Source of the DNA: Chara braunii
Lineage: Eukaryota > Streptophyta > Charophyceae > Charales > Characeae
Direction: 5' to 3'
DNA: 64,000 nt
Assembly (NCBI GenBank): GCA_003427395.1
Contig: BFEA01000039.1
Location: forward strand, 3,190,844-3,254,843
This document shows positions 54,453-58,929 of the stretch, one piece after another; the stretch's first letter is position 1, and every line of letters begins with the position of its first letter. Below the pieces are notes generated by a model. That model saw only the letters and a list, made by a program, of their open reading frames with translations. It searched no databases and was not told the origin of the DNA. The translations under genes were made by a program, and so were the position numbers.

Positions 54453-57033
54453 TGCGCTCAACCACAATCAACGTGCCGAGCCTTGTACATGAGAGGTACA
54501 GTAAAAGGCGAGTTGCAAGAACAAATGAAAGGGGTACCCAAAATGGCAAAGTGAACACAGTTAAGAAAGGGATTTGAATGCGTCTATTGTGCCCCGTGTT
54601 GCTTTGCTATAGAACCATTTTATTGTCGGATTGTCTCAACGGTAGTGTTTTTGTTGTCCGCTATAGGACTAAAGCTGCTTCGATTTTGGATCTGGGTGAA
54701 ATAGAGAGGCTGTTGTGGTGAAAACTCAAAACACAAAACACTGCCACCCAGGGACTCGTCGCACACTTGCTCCAAGCATATGACCCTCAACCACGAGGGC
54801 ACCCAGCCCCTATCGACAGTATCCACAACTTAACAAGGGGGGCTTGAACCCCAACGGCCACCGCATTCCTGGTACTCCTCCACGCTGGTTAGTGGGCTCG
54901 AGCACTGGTCAGTCGGCCGATTGTAACTGCTTTGATGCCGAAATGAAATCTGACGTATGGACTAATGGGTGTGGTTTGGTTCCGCCGTTGTTGTCGTCAT
55001 GCAGAACTTTATTGGAATGACGGTCTGCTGCGTAAAGAGAGATGGAACAAAGCCATGGAAGGAGTTTCACATCCCTTGCAGTTTCGTTGTAACTGCTTTG
55101 ATGCCGAAATGAAATCTGACGTATGGACTAATGGGTGTGGTTTGGGTCCGCCTTTGTTGTCGTCATGCAGAACTTTATTGGAATGACGGTCTGCTGCGTA
55201 AAGAGAGATGGAACAAAGCCATGGAAGGAGTTTCACATCCCTTGCAGTTTCATTGCAGACGACTGGTCGTCAGGAAACAATCCTTCTCAGCCAACCAGGA
55301 TATTCCGTCTGAAGATCACTGAGCCAACCAGAGTTTTTGTCGGTCTTCATCAGGAGGATCCGCGACTGTAAGTGCACCATCTTCAGGCTCCCCTCCCCCC
55401 CAACCCCTCCAGCCGCTACAGTGCCGTTCCTGAAACTTCTATCCCCTGTGTGTGTGCTCTCCCTCTAGTGCGCCATCCTCCACTCTCTTCTCTCACTGCA
55501 GATGATTAGTCGCGATAACAGCAACAAACGAGAGGTTAGCCAATTGTCAAACATGCATCATGTGAGAACCAAGAAAGAAGAAAAAGACACACAGAGTAGA
55601 CAAGGATATAATAGTAAATCCTGAGTGCAACTCTACTTGGTTAATGAGCACCTGCTGTCCCATCCTCTCCCTTTCACCTCACTGGAGTATCCTCTCTACT
55701 CTCTCCCTCTTGTCTGCGGTCCCCCTCTACTTCAGTGTCCTCTGCTCTCCTTCCAATCGTCTTTCCACCGTCTATTTCGAGGTTTCTTCCCTGAGGCACA
55801 CAGGGGAGAACCTCTAAACTGCCCACTGGTCTGTTATTCTTTCTTCACTTGCCTCCCAACACATACAAGTGTTATTTTGTGAGATAAGCAAACAATTGAC
55901 CCATCATGTTCTCTAGATAAACAGAAAAAAATACTGGAAAACCCAAATTGACATAAAGTATCATTAAGTTATGGTTTTCCAAGGATATCCTTCCTACTCC
56001 CCAAAAGCATCATTGGAAATCTCAAATATGTTGTTAAATTTATAATTCATAATCTTGTATTTGTATTTGTCAATTTTGTCTCCTCCCCGATGTATTTGTA
56101 TTTGTGTCCTTCCCGACAGTCGGAATCGTAGTTAGCACGAGTAAGCTTCTGACCCCGCCATGCTCCTACTTCTCTCCGATTCATTAAGTGATGGTTTTTC
56201 ACTTTAAGACCCGAGAAGGCTGAGTTGTTGTTGTTGACGGACAAGCGTGTGTTTTCCTTGTTATGGTGGGGGTTTTATTGTCCTATGGCAGGTTGGGTGT
56301 CCCTGAACCACTGAAGGTTGGACTTTGGATAATGGACAAGCAGAACCAATTTGTGACAAGTAAGCAGACGCCGGAGGTGGTCTGCCAGTTGGAGACGATC
56401 TTGCAGCCAGGGCAATACAGAGTGATGACGAAGGCGTTCTCGTACACGAACGGGAAGGGAGAATTGGTGAAGTTCCCAGATGTGACTGGGACTGCGTTGC
56501 CGCGGCGTTTCACGCTCATCGTGCACTCAGACAGGCAGGTGGGAGCACACCTGATGCTAGCGCCAAAGTCGTCGACGAAGTCGTGGAAGGAGTTGCACAC
56601 TCATTGCAGCTTTGTGGCGGACGACTGGTCAGCACTCGGCAATCCGCGGCAGCCGACAAGAATGTTCCGCGTCAAAGTTACGGAGCCCACACGCATCATC
56701 GTCGGGATCGATCAGGAGGACCCGCAGAACCTAAGGGTTCAACAACCTTTCAAAGTTGGTGTTTGGGTAATGGACAAGCAAAGCCAGTTCCTGGCAATGA
56801 AACAGAGTTATGAATCTTACTGCCAAGTGGAGGTCACGCTTCAGCCGGGATTCTACAGGATCATGGTGAAGGCTTTCTCGTATATGACAGCGAATGGCAT
56901 CTGCAAGTTCCCTGACCCTACGGGCTCTATCCTGCCACGGCCTTTCATTCTTTCAGTCCTTTCAGAAAAGCATGTCGATGTCTTCCTGATGACCAGCGCC
57001 CGTGCTGCCAAGCTCTTAACTTCTGTCTATTGA
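1075..57033 (+). CDS. Giant tandem poly-calpain (one active and four degenerate calpain units), 32 exons, 5'-partial
   Basis: Thirty-two exons joined at GT-AG boundaries give one frame of 14,187 nt with no internal stop, ending in TGA at 57031-57033; the 4,728 residues would weigh roughly half a megadalton. Calpains are cytosolic papain-fold cysteine proteases, usually calcium-regulated, built from a Cys subdomain, a His/Asn subdomain and a C2-like domain III. Here that set occurs five times, separated by acidic E/P/V-rich linkers of a few hundred residues. Family motifs are clear in each unit: QGxLxDxW around the Cys site, [12 protein letters not shown], DLTGxPC, GAWS after the Asn site, and [13 protein letters not shown] plus LPRRFVL in domain III. 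No transmembrane segment was seen, unlike the land-plant calpain DEK1. No start codon is assigned because exon 1 opens after a plausible acceptor (GCAG at 1071-1074), so upstream exons are expected. Standard gene finders might split this into several models. Confidence 0.9.
3740..3920 (+). repeat. Two-copy tandem repeat of about 90 bp
   Basis: A unit beginning AGCATGC(G/A)ATGGCAAATAC and ending GAACCGCGCGTATA occurs twice in a row with few differences. It lies in the intron between exons 1 and 2. Confidence 0.85.
3917..4230 (+). repeat. Direct repeat of about 150-170 bp before the exon 2 acceptor
   Basis: Two copies share ATTTCTTTA, CCATGAATATA, AAGGCTCGAAGAGCAGA and ATCCCATGCATTGGAGA, and both end in GAAATTGACATAATG. 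The second copy runs almost to the exon 2 acceptor at 4278. Confidence 0.8.
4279..10598 (+). CDS. Calpain unit 1 (exons 2-7), catalytically intact
   Basis: Exons are 4279-5471, 5876-5934, 6695-6877, 8262-8401, 9118-9303 and 10402-10598. Exon 2 continues the acidic linker (about 290 residues) and then enters the protease core. The Cys site reads QGFLGDCW, with the catalytic Cys codon at 5350-5352 and the oxyanion-hole Gln six residues before it. His is in GLVNGHAY (codon 8381-8383) and Asn in RNPWG (9157-9159). Counted from the first visible residue these are about C1167, H1328 and N1348, close to family spacing. The last exon encodes the first half of domain III, ending HQEDPRL. This is the only unit with the complete triad, so it is the likely source of any protease activity. 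Exon 6 has a decayed copy downstream at about 9632-9860. Confidence 0.9.
5725..5850 (+). repeat. Short tandem duplication before the exon 3 acceptor
   Basis: Two diverged copies share TGTATTGGATC/TGTATTGAATC, the AAACTCTCTC pyrimidine run and an AAGCTTATCC motif. They lie directly before the polypyrimidine tract of exon 3 (5876). Confidence 0.7.
7266..7412 (+). repeat. Two-copy tandem repeat of about 71 bp
   Basis: ATCAAATGGTTTCATAATAT through GTTCAATGTTTGAAAAA occurs twice with about two differences. Confidence 0.85.
7946..8011. repeat. CA then GA dinucleotide microsatellite
   Basis: A short CA run is followed by about 25 GA units in the intron between exons 4 and 5. Confidence 0.95.
9465..9630 (+). 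repeat. Short tandem repeats of about 40 bp
   Basis: GATCGTTGGATTGTG and TTTCAAAAAGGATGGTG motifs recur about four times between exon 6 and its decayed copy. Confidence 0.75.
9632..9860 (+). pseudogene. Decayed duplicate of exon 6 and its downstream intron
   Basis: The segment repeats exon 6 from CATCCCTGGGG through GAGGTCAAGGCTGATTTGAA and continues into the intron motif GGTTTGGAAGTATATTT found after the real exon. The Asn codon region is altered, a stop interrupts it (TCTTGA near 9750) and the donor site has decayed. It is a non-functional tandem copy. Confidence 0.85.
10161..10308. mobile_element. MITE family A, copy 1
   Basis: Terminal inverted repeats of the type CTACCTTCTTCCCCCGAATA flank about 100 bp with no coding frame. 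The left end reads CCTACTTCCCCCAAAT, and the right end is the complement of CCTACCGTCTTCCCCCAAAT. Internal GGTCATT and AATGACC elements lie just inside each end. Confidence 0.8.
10860..11690 (+). repeat. Diverged direct repeats in the intron before exon 8
   Basis: GTATGTATCTTG, TGGTGAGGTCCTAAA, AATCTGGTATATG and ATGCCTCAACTGA recur at about 10,865-11,130 and 11,508-11,690. This looks like an old duplicated element of unknown class. Confidence 0.65.
11949..20738 (+). CDS. Calpain unit 2 (exons 8-13), triad degenerate (Ser-His-Asp)
   Basis: Exons are 11949-13331, 13707-13765, 17262-17447, 17755-17891, 19995-20180 and 20542-20738. The first exon begins with the second half of the preceding domain III ([12 protein letters not shown] to [12 protein letters not shown]), passes through an acidic linker of roughly 250 residues and enters the Cys subdomain. 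The Cys position is Ser (EDSWFLSAV, codon 13210-13212). His is kept (GLVNGHAY, 17871-17873), and Asn is replaced by Asp in QDPFG (20034-20036). A Cys-to-Ser change normally abolishes thiol protease activity, so this is probably a pseudo-protease domain with its fold retained. The exon phases match unit 1 exactly. Confidence 0.88.
14540..14793. repeat. GAA-type purine repeat followed by CT dinucleotide array
   Basis: About 200 bp of GAA-rich purine tract is followed by about 26 CT units. The open frames across it are low-complexity artefacts. Confidence 0.95.
14961..15065. mobile_element. MITE family A, copy 2
   Basis: The left end CCCCGTCTTCCTCCAAACA and the right end TGTTCGGGGGAAGACGGTAG are inverted, matching the family A ends. 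It is nested in the larger GC-ended TIR element. Confidence 0.65.
16167..16790 (-). mobile_element. tRNA-derived SINE with 14-bp target-site duplication
   Basis: Read on the minus strand, the element starts with a tRNA-like head. The A box TTAGCTCAGTTGGT and the B box GGTTCAATCCCC lie between 16,790 and about 16,715. The element ends in a poly(A) tail (T run at 16167-16182). The exact 14-mer TCTTTGAGCAATCT flanks both sides (16153-16166 and 16791-16804), which is the signature of target-primed reverse transcription. The body contains a nested TIR element. Pol III drive is expected from the boxes. Confidence 0.88.
16183..16342. mobile_element. MITE family B nested next to the SINE tail
   Basis: TTAAACCACCAGTACTT at the left and its exact complement at 16325-16341 form 17-bp perfect terminal inverted repeats around about 125 bp, which includes one undetermined base at about 16218. 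No coding frame is seen. Confidence 0.8.
17955..18025. repeat. CT dinucleotide microsatellite
   Basis: About 35 CT units lie just downstream of exon 11. Confidence 0.95.
18609..18900 (-). pseudogene. nad7: Nuclear mitochondrial insert: nad7 fragment
   Basis: The minus strand encodes [19 protein letters not shown], then [13 protein letters not shown] and [11 protein letters not shown], and after an interruption [17 protein letters not shown] and FYERVSGAR. These are typical of plant mitochondrial NADH dehydrogenase subunit 7. A 31-bp insertion after THAM breaks the frame. Similarity stops after SGAR, either at an organellar intron border or at the end of the insert. The flanking sequence is AT-rich. 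The fragment is dead and lies in the intron between exons 11 and 12. Confidence 0.9.
19001..19470. mobile_element. GC-ended TIR element, short copy carrying a U2 retrocopy
   Basis: The left AAGCTAGGCTACCAG and the right complement (CTGGTAGCCTAGTT) are inverted. A possible 8-bp flanking duplication TTTTGGTT occurs at 18994-19001 and 19472-19479. The interior holds a poly(T) run of about 70 bases and a U2 snRNA-like segment. There is no transposase frame. An 8-bp duplication would fit hAT-type elements, but this is tentative. Confidence 0.6.
19258..19342 (-). pseudogene. U2 snRNA retro-pseudogene (5' part) with poly(A)
   Basis: The minus strand matches the conserved U2 5' region: CGGCCTTTTGGCTAAGATCA, GTGTAGTATCTGTTCT and ATCAGTTTAATATCTGAT, including the branch-point-pairing segment. 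The match ends near U2 position 80 and is followed by about 70 A (T run 19186-19255). Truncation plus poly(A) points to reverse transcription of a U2 fragment, not a working gene. The plant USE and TATA promoter spacing is not seen upstream. Confidence 0.88.
20794..21194 (-). mobile_element. tRNA-derived SINE, second copy
   Basis: On the minus strand the head has the A box CTAGCTCAGTTGGTTGAGC, and a B-box-like GGGCTCAATACCCC lies about 45 bases on. The 3' end runs into A-rich sequence (T runs at about 20,793-20,812). Flanks ACTTCGCACCAATT (20780-20793) and ACTTTGCACAAATT (21195-21208) differ at two positions and look like an aged target-site duplication. It is related in its head to the SINE at 16.2-16.8 kb. 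Confidence 0.8.
21230..21535 (+). repeat. Three-copy tandem repeat of about 95-115 bp
   Basis: A unit with TTCTCAATTTCTCATGTCTG, TGACCTATCCAAGG and GCTGCCATGCT occurs three times, each led by a T run. Confidence 0.85.
22636..35369 (+). CDS. Calpain unit 3 (exons 14-19), all three triad residues lost
   Basis: Exons are 22636-23994, 24616-24674, 25441-25623, 32289-32410, 32774-32959 and 35173-35369. The Cys position is Gly (DDGWFLSSV, codon 23870-23872), His is Gln (VNTQAY, 32390-32392) and Asn is Tyr in VQYSLG (32813-32815), so this unit is the most degenerate. The His exon is the shortest of the five (122 nt), through loss in the variable loop before VNTQ. The oxyanion Gln (RQG) and the hydrophobic core of the helix remain, as do GAWS and the domain III motifs. 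The intron between exons 16 and 17 is 6,665 bp and holds an antisense LINE. Open frames and exact splice phases argue for a maintained but inactive domain. Confidence 0.87.
25700..25795 (-). mobile_element. Short A-tailed dispersed repeat, copy 1
   Basis: About 90 bp shares CCTTATG, ATTCTGGGG and GTCAGTCCGGTTCC with copies at 26,090 and 58,970. Each has a homopolymer run beside AACAGG/AACAGA, so on the minus strand the element ends in poly(A). It looks like a very short SINE or a truncated retroelement. Confidence 0.7.
26048..26165 (-). mobile_element. Short A-tailed dispersed repeat, copy 2
   Basis: This is the same element as at 25,700, with a T run of about 25 followed by GCAAAACAGGTCCTTATGG and GTCAGTCCGGTTCCTATTCC. 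Confidence 0.72.
27750..28015 (+). repeat. Tandem repeat within the LINE tail, including an undetermined base
   Basis: The segment CCTGCTGTGTCTTTGATCCA to GTTTGCTGGGCATCATTC occurs in about three partial copies. An N at about 27850 suggests assembly uncertainty here. Confidence 0.8.
28150..28395 (-). repeat. Dispersed repeat, antisense copy of the core seen at about 490-640
   Basis: The complement contains GTTTCTCAACGGATTTGGGC and CTGTACTCAGCAAGC, then a CTGACTGGTCGGCAGACCGC segment, matching the repeat near the window start. It is inserted in the LINE. Confidence 0.7.
28500..28985 (+). repeat. Two nested two-copy tandem repeats (about 125 bp and 115 bp)
   Basis: AGAATGAATCTTC to GAAACAAAAGAAAGAGAG is repeated once, then GCTACGGTAGTAAGTAGTTG to AACATATATTGCTGG is repeated once. 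A diverged relative with GATTTGTCTTTTGTGCATGT lies at about 33,500-33,590. Confidence 0.85.
29160..29540. repeat. GC-rich repeat cluster with short tandem units
   Basis: GCGCGCGC-rich DNA, a G-rich segment related to the complement of 330-480, an A run, and a GTGCCGACGACCCCCGACCA unit repeated twice. It is inserted in the LINE; no gene is seen. Confidence 0.6.
30595..31450 (+). repeat. G/T-rich low-complexity stretch with undetermined bases
   Basis: Strongly purine/T-biased sequence (GTGGG, GGGGA) has several N at about 30,871-30,907. Open frames on both strands are compositional. Nothing else is recognisable to about 31.4 kb. Confidence 0.6.
32088..32288 (+). repeat. Tandem duplication including the exon 17 acceptor
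   Basis: GGGTATACCTATG, GTGTCACTCATTTTGTA and AACTCCTGTTTTGTA occur twice. The first copy ends TTTTGTACAG at about 32197; the second ends TTTTGTAG, directly before exon 17 (32289). A cryptic acceptor is therefore duplicated. Confidence 0.85.
32960..33165 (+). repeat. Intron-start segment, first copy of a long direct repeat
   Basis: Starting exactly at the exon 18 donor (GTGAGATTTGCATCCGACC), about 200 bp recurs at 34881-35115 with small indels. Confidence 0.88.
33166..34880. other. About 1.7 kb inserted between the two intron-start copies
   Basis: The stretch holds a relative of the 28.5 kb repeat, a short CT run (about 33,920) and GGAGGA-rich purine tracts. No reliable gene is seen; the open frames are low complexity. 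Confidence 0.5.
34881..35115 (+). repeat. Second copy of the exon 18 intron-start segment
   Basis: It repeats 32960-33165, including the donor sequence, now preceded by TTAG instead of exon 18. It could act as a decoy 5' splice site. Confidence 0.88.
35838..43968 (+). CDS. Calpain unit 4 (exons 20-25), triad degenerate (Gly-Cys-Asn)
   Basis: Exons are 35838-37184, 37865-37923, 39808-39990, 42545-42675, 43296-43481 and 43772-43968. The catalytic Cys is Gly (EDGWLLSTV, codon 37063-37065) and the His is Cys (LLNTCAY, 42655-42657), while Asn is kept in RNTWG (43335-43337). The 5' part of exon 20 is the second domain III half ([12 protein letters not shown] onward), followed by an acidic linker. 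The 183 nt exon carries [13 protein letters not shown] and DLTGAPC. The introns contain an sdh4-like mitochondrial fragment (near 38.2 kb), a MITE and a 34-bp minisatellite. It is probably a non-catalytic structural or regulatory unit. Confidence 0.88.
37937..38310 (+). pseudogene. sdh4: Nuclear mitochondrial insert: sdh4 start fragment and possible upstream mtDNA
   Basis: At 38187 [11 protein letters not shown] is followed, after a small frame-breaking change, by [20 protein letters not shown], typical of the N terminus of plant mitochondrial succinate dehydrogenase subunit 4. The 250 bp upstream are AT-rich with an open frame I could not identify and may belong to the same insert. It is a non-functional fragment in the intron between exons 21 and 22. 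Confidence 0.75.
38430..38990 (+). repeat. Two-copy direct repeat of about 270 bp
   Basis: GTGGCCCCCTTTCACGACAG through CATAGCTCGGGGTAGGTAGT occurs at about 38,438-38,706 and 38,716-38,984 with few differences. Confidence 0.9.
39118..39232. mobile_element. MITE family A, copy 3
   Basis: The left end CCTACTGTCTTCATCCGAATA and right end TATTTGGGGTGAAGAAGGTAG are inverted and match the other family A ends, with the same internal GGTCATT/GCCATTGTTA arrangement. Confidence 0.75.
40378..40505 (+). repeat. Two-copy tandem repeat of 61 bp
   Basis: ACTGGGAATTGGGAGCTTAG and CCTGGGAATCGGGAGCTTGG head two copies that share GGGGCAGCAAATATCAGCAC. A GTT microsatellite lies nearby at about 40,140-40,165. 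Confidence 0.85.
41058..41390 (+). repeat. 34-bp minisatellite
   Basis: CCACATCAG starts at 41161, 41195, 41229, 41263, 41297, 41331 and 41365, an exact 34-bp period. The unit contains ATGCAATGTAGACCAGAGGT. More diverged units precede it. Confidence 0.95.
43125..43295 (+). repeat. Duplicated acceptor region of exon 24
   Basis: CAGTGTCTCATTACTCTTGA through GGCTCGATGAGCAG occurs twice. The first copy ends AGCAG at about 43182 and the second is the real acceptor of exon 24. Confidence 0.9.
44393..44735 (+). repeat. Two-copy tandem repeat of 171 bp
   Basis: CCATGCCACATGGCACTTCC starts at 44393 and 44564. The copies share the GGTCAGGCGGTGTCTTCCTC and GAGTCCTGCCATCCATGCCC segments, with poly(G) runs. 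Confidence 0.92.
44945..45725 (-). mobile_element. Antisense LINE fragment
   Basis: The minus strand has [18 protein letters not shown] (near 45.58 kb), the same module as [16 protein letters not shown] of the larger LINE, then [13 protein letters not shown] and [12 protein letters not shown] near 45.2-45.3 kb. A CTGTACT/GAGTACAGCCC core of the dispersed repeat follows at about 44,950. Stops and frameshifts make it inactive. Confidence 0.65.
45780..45970 (-). ncRNA. Two tandem group II intron domain V-like sequences (organellar origin)
   Basis: Read on the minus strand, 45821-45854 and 45909-45942 are each 34 nt. Both begin GAGCC and end GGTCC, with a GTGA or GTGG loop and a complementary stem, which is the length and layout of group II intron domain V. 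They lie in a two-copy tandem repeat of about 90 bp. They are presumably fragments of mitochondrial introns carried into the nucleus; no complete intron or maturase is seen. Confidence 0.65.
46090..46203 (+). repeat. Two-copy tandem repeat of about 54 bp
   Basis: CCTTTCTGTTGTTGAGTCCA through ATGGTATGTTGG occurs twice, identical. Confidence 0.92.
46433..55367 (+). CDS. Calpain unit 5 (exons 26-31), triad degenerate (Leu-His-Asp)
   Basis: Exons are 46433-48364, 49821-49879, 50692-50874, 52372-52511, 53599-53790 and 55171-55367. Exon 26 is the longest of the repeated linker exons (1,932 nt): domain III second half, then over 400 residues of acidic linker, then the Cys subdomain. The Cys position is Leu (ADLWFLSAV, codon 48243-48245), His is kept (VNSHAF, 52491-52493) and Asn is Asp in RDPRN (53644-53646), which also loses the conserved Trp two residues on. 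Exon 30 is 192 nt instead of 186, with two extra codons before the Asn motif. Part of exon 31 and its acceptor are duplicated just upstream (54926-55087). Confidence 0.88.
48771..48828 (+). pseudogene. U6 snRNA retro-pseudogene (5' half) followed by A-rich tail
   Basis: GGGACATCCG, GATGCAGAGAAGATTAGCAT and GGCCC match the conserved centre of U6, including the ACAGAGA-like box (here GCAGAGA) and the start of the U4-pairing region. The CTGCGCAAGGATGACACG part is missing. A-rich sequence and a 12-base A run follow. A truncated, A-tailed copy indicates retrotransposition. Confidence 0.85.
48940..49095 (+). repeat. Two-copy tandem repeat of about 73 bp
   Basis: CTCGAGACATGCTCGAGACA, then GGACCGGATTTCGGGACTTA and CTGCGTCCA, occurs twice. 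Confidence 0.85.
49283..49330 (-). pseudogene. Antisense copy of a 47-bp piece of exon 26
   Basis: On the minus strand this reads [14 protein letters not shown], matching [14 protein letters not shown] coded by exon 26 at about 47,812-47,856. Only about two bases differ. A coding fragment was copied inverted into the next intron. Confidence 0.88.
49334..49545. repeat. Fold-back repeat with a third copy
   Basis: ACAGAGTTTTCCTTAGCTGG with GATAATTCGAAGAAAAT occurs at 49338, its complement ends at about 49455, and a third direct copy begins at about 49497. The first pair would form a hairpin with an arm of about 45 bp. Confidence 0.88.
50014..50275 (+). mobile_element. tRNA-derived SINE-like element
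   Basis: The A box TGGCTCAATTGGTACACC and the B box GATTCGAACTCC lie about 45 bp apart, followed by about 180 bp ending in an A run (50258-50270). It has a tRNA-like head without a complete cloverleaf. No clear target duplication was found. Confidence 0.65.
50430..50565 (+). pseudogene. Decayed duplicate of exon 27 and its donor region
   Basis: GGTCTGTTTATGGTTAGTAT and GGGAGCAGCTGAATCCC repeat the end of exon 27 (GGTTTATGGTAAGTATGCC) and the following intron at 49,870-49,930. The coding part is diverged, so this is a dead tandem copy. Confidence 0.75.
52590..52862 (-). mobile_element. tRNA-derived SINE-like element
   Basis: On the minus strand CCTAGCTCAGTTCGTACACC (A box) and GTTCGAATCCAGA (B box) form a tRNA-like head starting near 52,860. 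The body continues to about 52,590. The tail is unclear. Confidence 0.65.
53477..53515. repeat. GA dinucleotide microsatellite
   Basis: About 19 GA units lie upstream of exon 30. Confidence 0.95.
54412..54449. repeat. CA dinucleotide microsatellite
   Basis: About 18 CA units lie in the intron between exons 30 and 31. Confidence 0.95.
54926..55087 (+). pseudogene. Tandem copy of the exon 31 acceptor and first half of exon 31
   Basis: The 162 bp are nearly identical to 55089-55250. They include the acceptor GTCATGCAG and the codons for [20 protein letters not shown]. The copy stops inside the exon and has no donor, so reading through it leads into a stop. The real exon 31 (55171-55367) is the downstream one. 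Confidence 0.92.
56292..57033 (+). CDS. Terminal exon 32: domain III second half plus an extra intronless domain III copy
   Basis: The exon starts in phase 2 after GGCAG and encodes 246 residues and the TGA stop. It opens with the second half of unit 5's domain III ([37 protein letters not shown]). Without a break it then adds a partial first half ([20 protein letters not shown]) and another second half ([27 protein letters not shown]). In every other unit a phase-2 intron separates these halves, so the extra copy has lost that intron and also the start of the first half. Domain III is a C2-like beta-sandwich that in calpains helps in calcium or phospholipid response. No clear AATAAA is seen soon after the stop. 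Confidence 0.88.
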
Positions 57034-58829
57034 TACCTTGTCTGCCTATTGATTTGTTTCATACTTTTGGGGGGATAATGTCTTTTTTCTTGTGTGTTTC
57101 TTTCCGTTCCTTACACTATCGGTAGGTTGTTATTAGCTTTAGATATACGAAGTTATCAACCTATTTGTGCCCTAATTCAAAAGGGGGGCCTACTAAAGAT
57201 ATACTCCGCCAAGTTCCAGTCGGAATGTTTACGAATCCATTCCAAGATTTGCGGTTTACTTCCATTATAGCCATCATCGTAGTCTTGCCATTTGTATTTG
57301 GTTTTGTCTTTTTCATCAGTAGAATGTACGTTTGCACGGTGTCCGCACCTATGAAAGGGCCGCACGGGGGGTAAGAGGAGGGCCGGGGGGGGGGGGCGAA
57401 AAGGGGAAGGGAAAGAGAGGAGAAGGAAGGGGGGTAGAGCGGTGACAAATGGGGTGACTCATATTTTTGTTGGTCTGTTGAACTCTGTTTTTTGTCCTAT
57501 TTTTGTAGAATTGTTGTTGCCTCCAATTCTGGACGAAGTTATATAACATAACAAGTGGGTCCATCTGGTAATAGGTGATTGATCATCCGTCACTTTTTTT
57601 TTTTTATTTGTTCCGTCTTTCCATCACTTGTTTGTTGCTTCTGTCTGTGCGACTGGGGAGATGGCGCAGAGGTTAGTTAATGACGATGAGAATCATGAGA
57701 TCTAATGACCACAGGAGAGAAGGATGAGAAGGATGGCCAAGCTTTGAAGATAACAGGCGGGGGGGTGCAGGGGGGGGGGCATCGTCGTTGATCTTTTGAG
57801 GTAGGTAGCTGGTCTTACTTTCAGTCAAGGTGCGTATGGTTTTGATTTTTGAGCTAGTTAAGGAAGGTTCGAGTTTGCCTTTATTTCAGTCAGGCTGTCT
57901 ATGTCATGTGAGGTTTTGTAATGTAATAGGGGCTCACAGCACAGCAGGGAGCACCAGAGTTTGCTAAAAGTTTCCTTAAAACAGATTTTCAAAGATTCTA
58001 TGATTCATTTTTCTTTTTGTTTGGTCTCCTCTGTTGTAGAATGTGTTCCTTAGTTTGCATTCCTTTAATGCGTTGTTTGCCAGAGAGAGCCAGCGAACTT
58101 GTTAGCGTCAGTCACTCGAGCCTCCACAATCCTTGTCCATCTCAGTGTGGGATGGGATTGGTGATCTGACTTCCAAGCCATCGATATCAGGGGTAGTAGT
58201 AAACTCGATATCTGTCTGGGAAATTCAGCCATCGATATCAGGGGTCGTAGTGAGCTCGATAGAACGCGTGTTAGATTGCAAGACTTCCACATAACCATAG
58301 TCCATAGTCCATTGGGGTCTGACTGATGTTGATTCGACGGGTGTTAGTGCTCTGTGTGTTCCTCGTTCTTGGATACGCTTCTTCTCGTCTCTGTCGTAGC
58401 AGCCAGTCATTAGACTTCAAGGCTCTAGTCATAACTTCGTACAGATTGTTGTCGCCGTCTGCCTCCTCTGCCTCTGTTAGTCATAAGCAAAGACACGAGC
58501 ATAGTCCGGTAGGACTTCACGGGTAAGTTTTTTCTACGGTGACACTCTTCGTTCGTGATTCCTGAATCTGTTTTGTGATTCGCATTCCCATTTATTTGTC
58601 TACTGTTAAGCACAAGCCAATTTGTCTTTTTCTGTTCACTGTGCGTTATCATCCCTTTACCCATTCTCTCCTTTCCCCATTTGTCTGGTTGCCGAGAGTA
58701 CATCTCATCACTCTGTATCTCCTGATCGAGGCCAATCACTGGGCTGGTGTAGTTGGAACATGTCGCAAATCTTGAAACCGCCGACCAGTTTGCGGTCCTA
58801 ATTCCTTCCTAATAAACCTTAACCAAGAA
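57034..58829. other. Region downstream of the poly-calpain stop
   Basis: It presumably starts with the 3' UTR. It contains G-rich runs (57,365-57,440 and 57,755-57,780), and a short repeated CCATCGATATCAGGGGT at 58,181 and 58,232. No second gene can be supported. Minus-strand proline-rich frames are compositional. Confidence 0.5.
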
Positions 58830-58926
58830 AAGAGTTGTTGCGGACTTGTTTATTGCATTTCTGTGATTTTCATCTAGGGAGTTGTTGCGGACTTGTTTAT
58901 TGCATTTCTGTGATTTTCATCTAGGG
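58830..58926 (+). repeat. Two-copy tandem repeat of 48 bp
   Basis: GAGTTGTTGCGGACTTGTTT through GATTTTCATCTAGGG occurs twice, identical. Confidence 0.9.
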
Positions 58927-58929
58927 CAA

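Noticed and set aside
1075-57033. Five separate calpain genes instead of one
   Set aside because: No promoter-like break, start or stop occurs between units. Each 197-nt exon ends in phase 2 and joins in frame to the next linker exon, whose first codons complete domain III.
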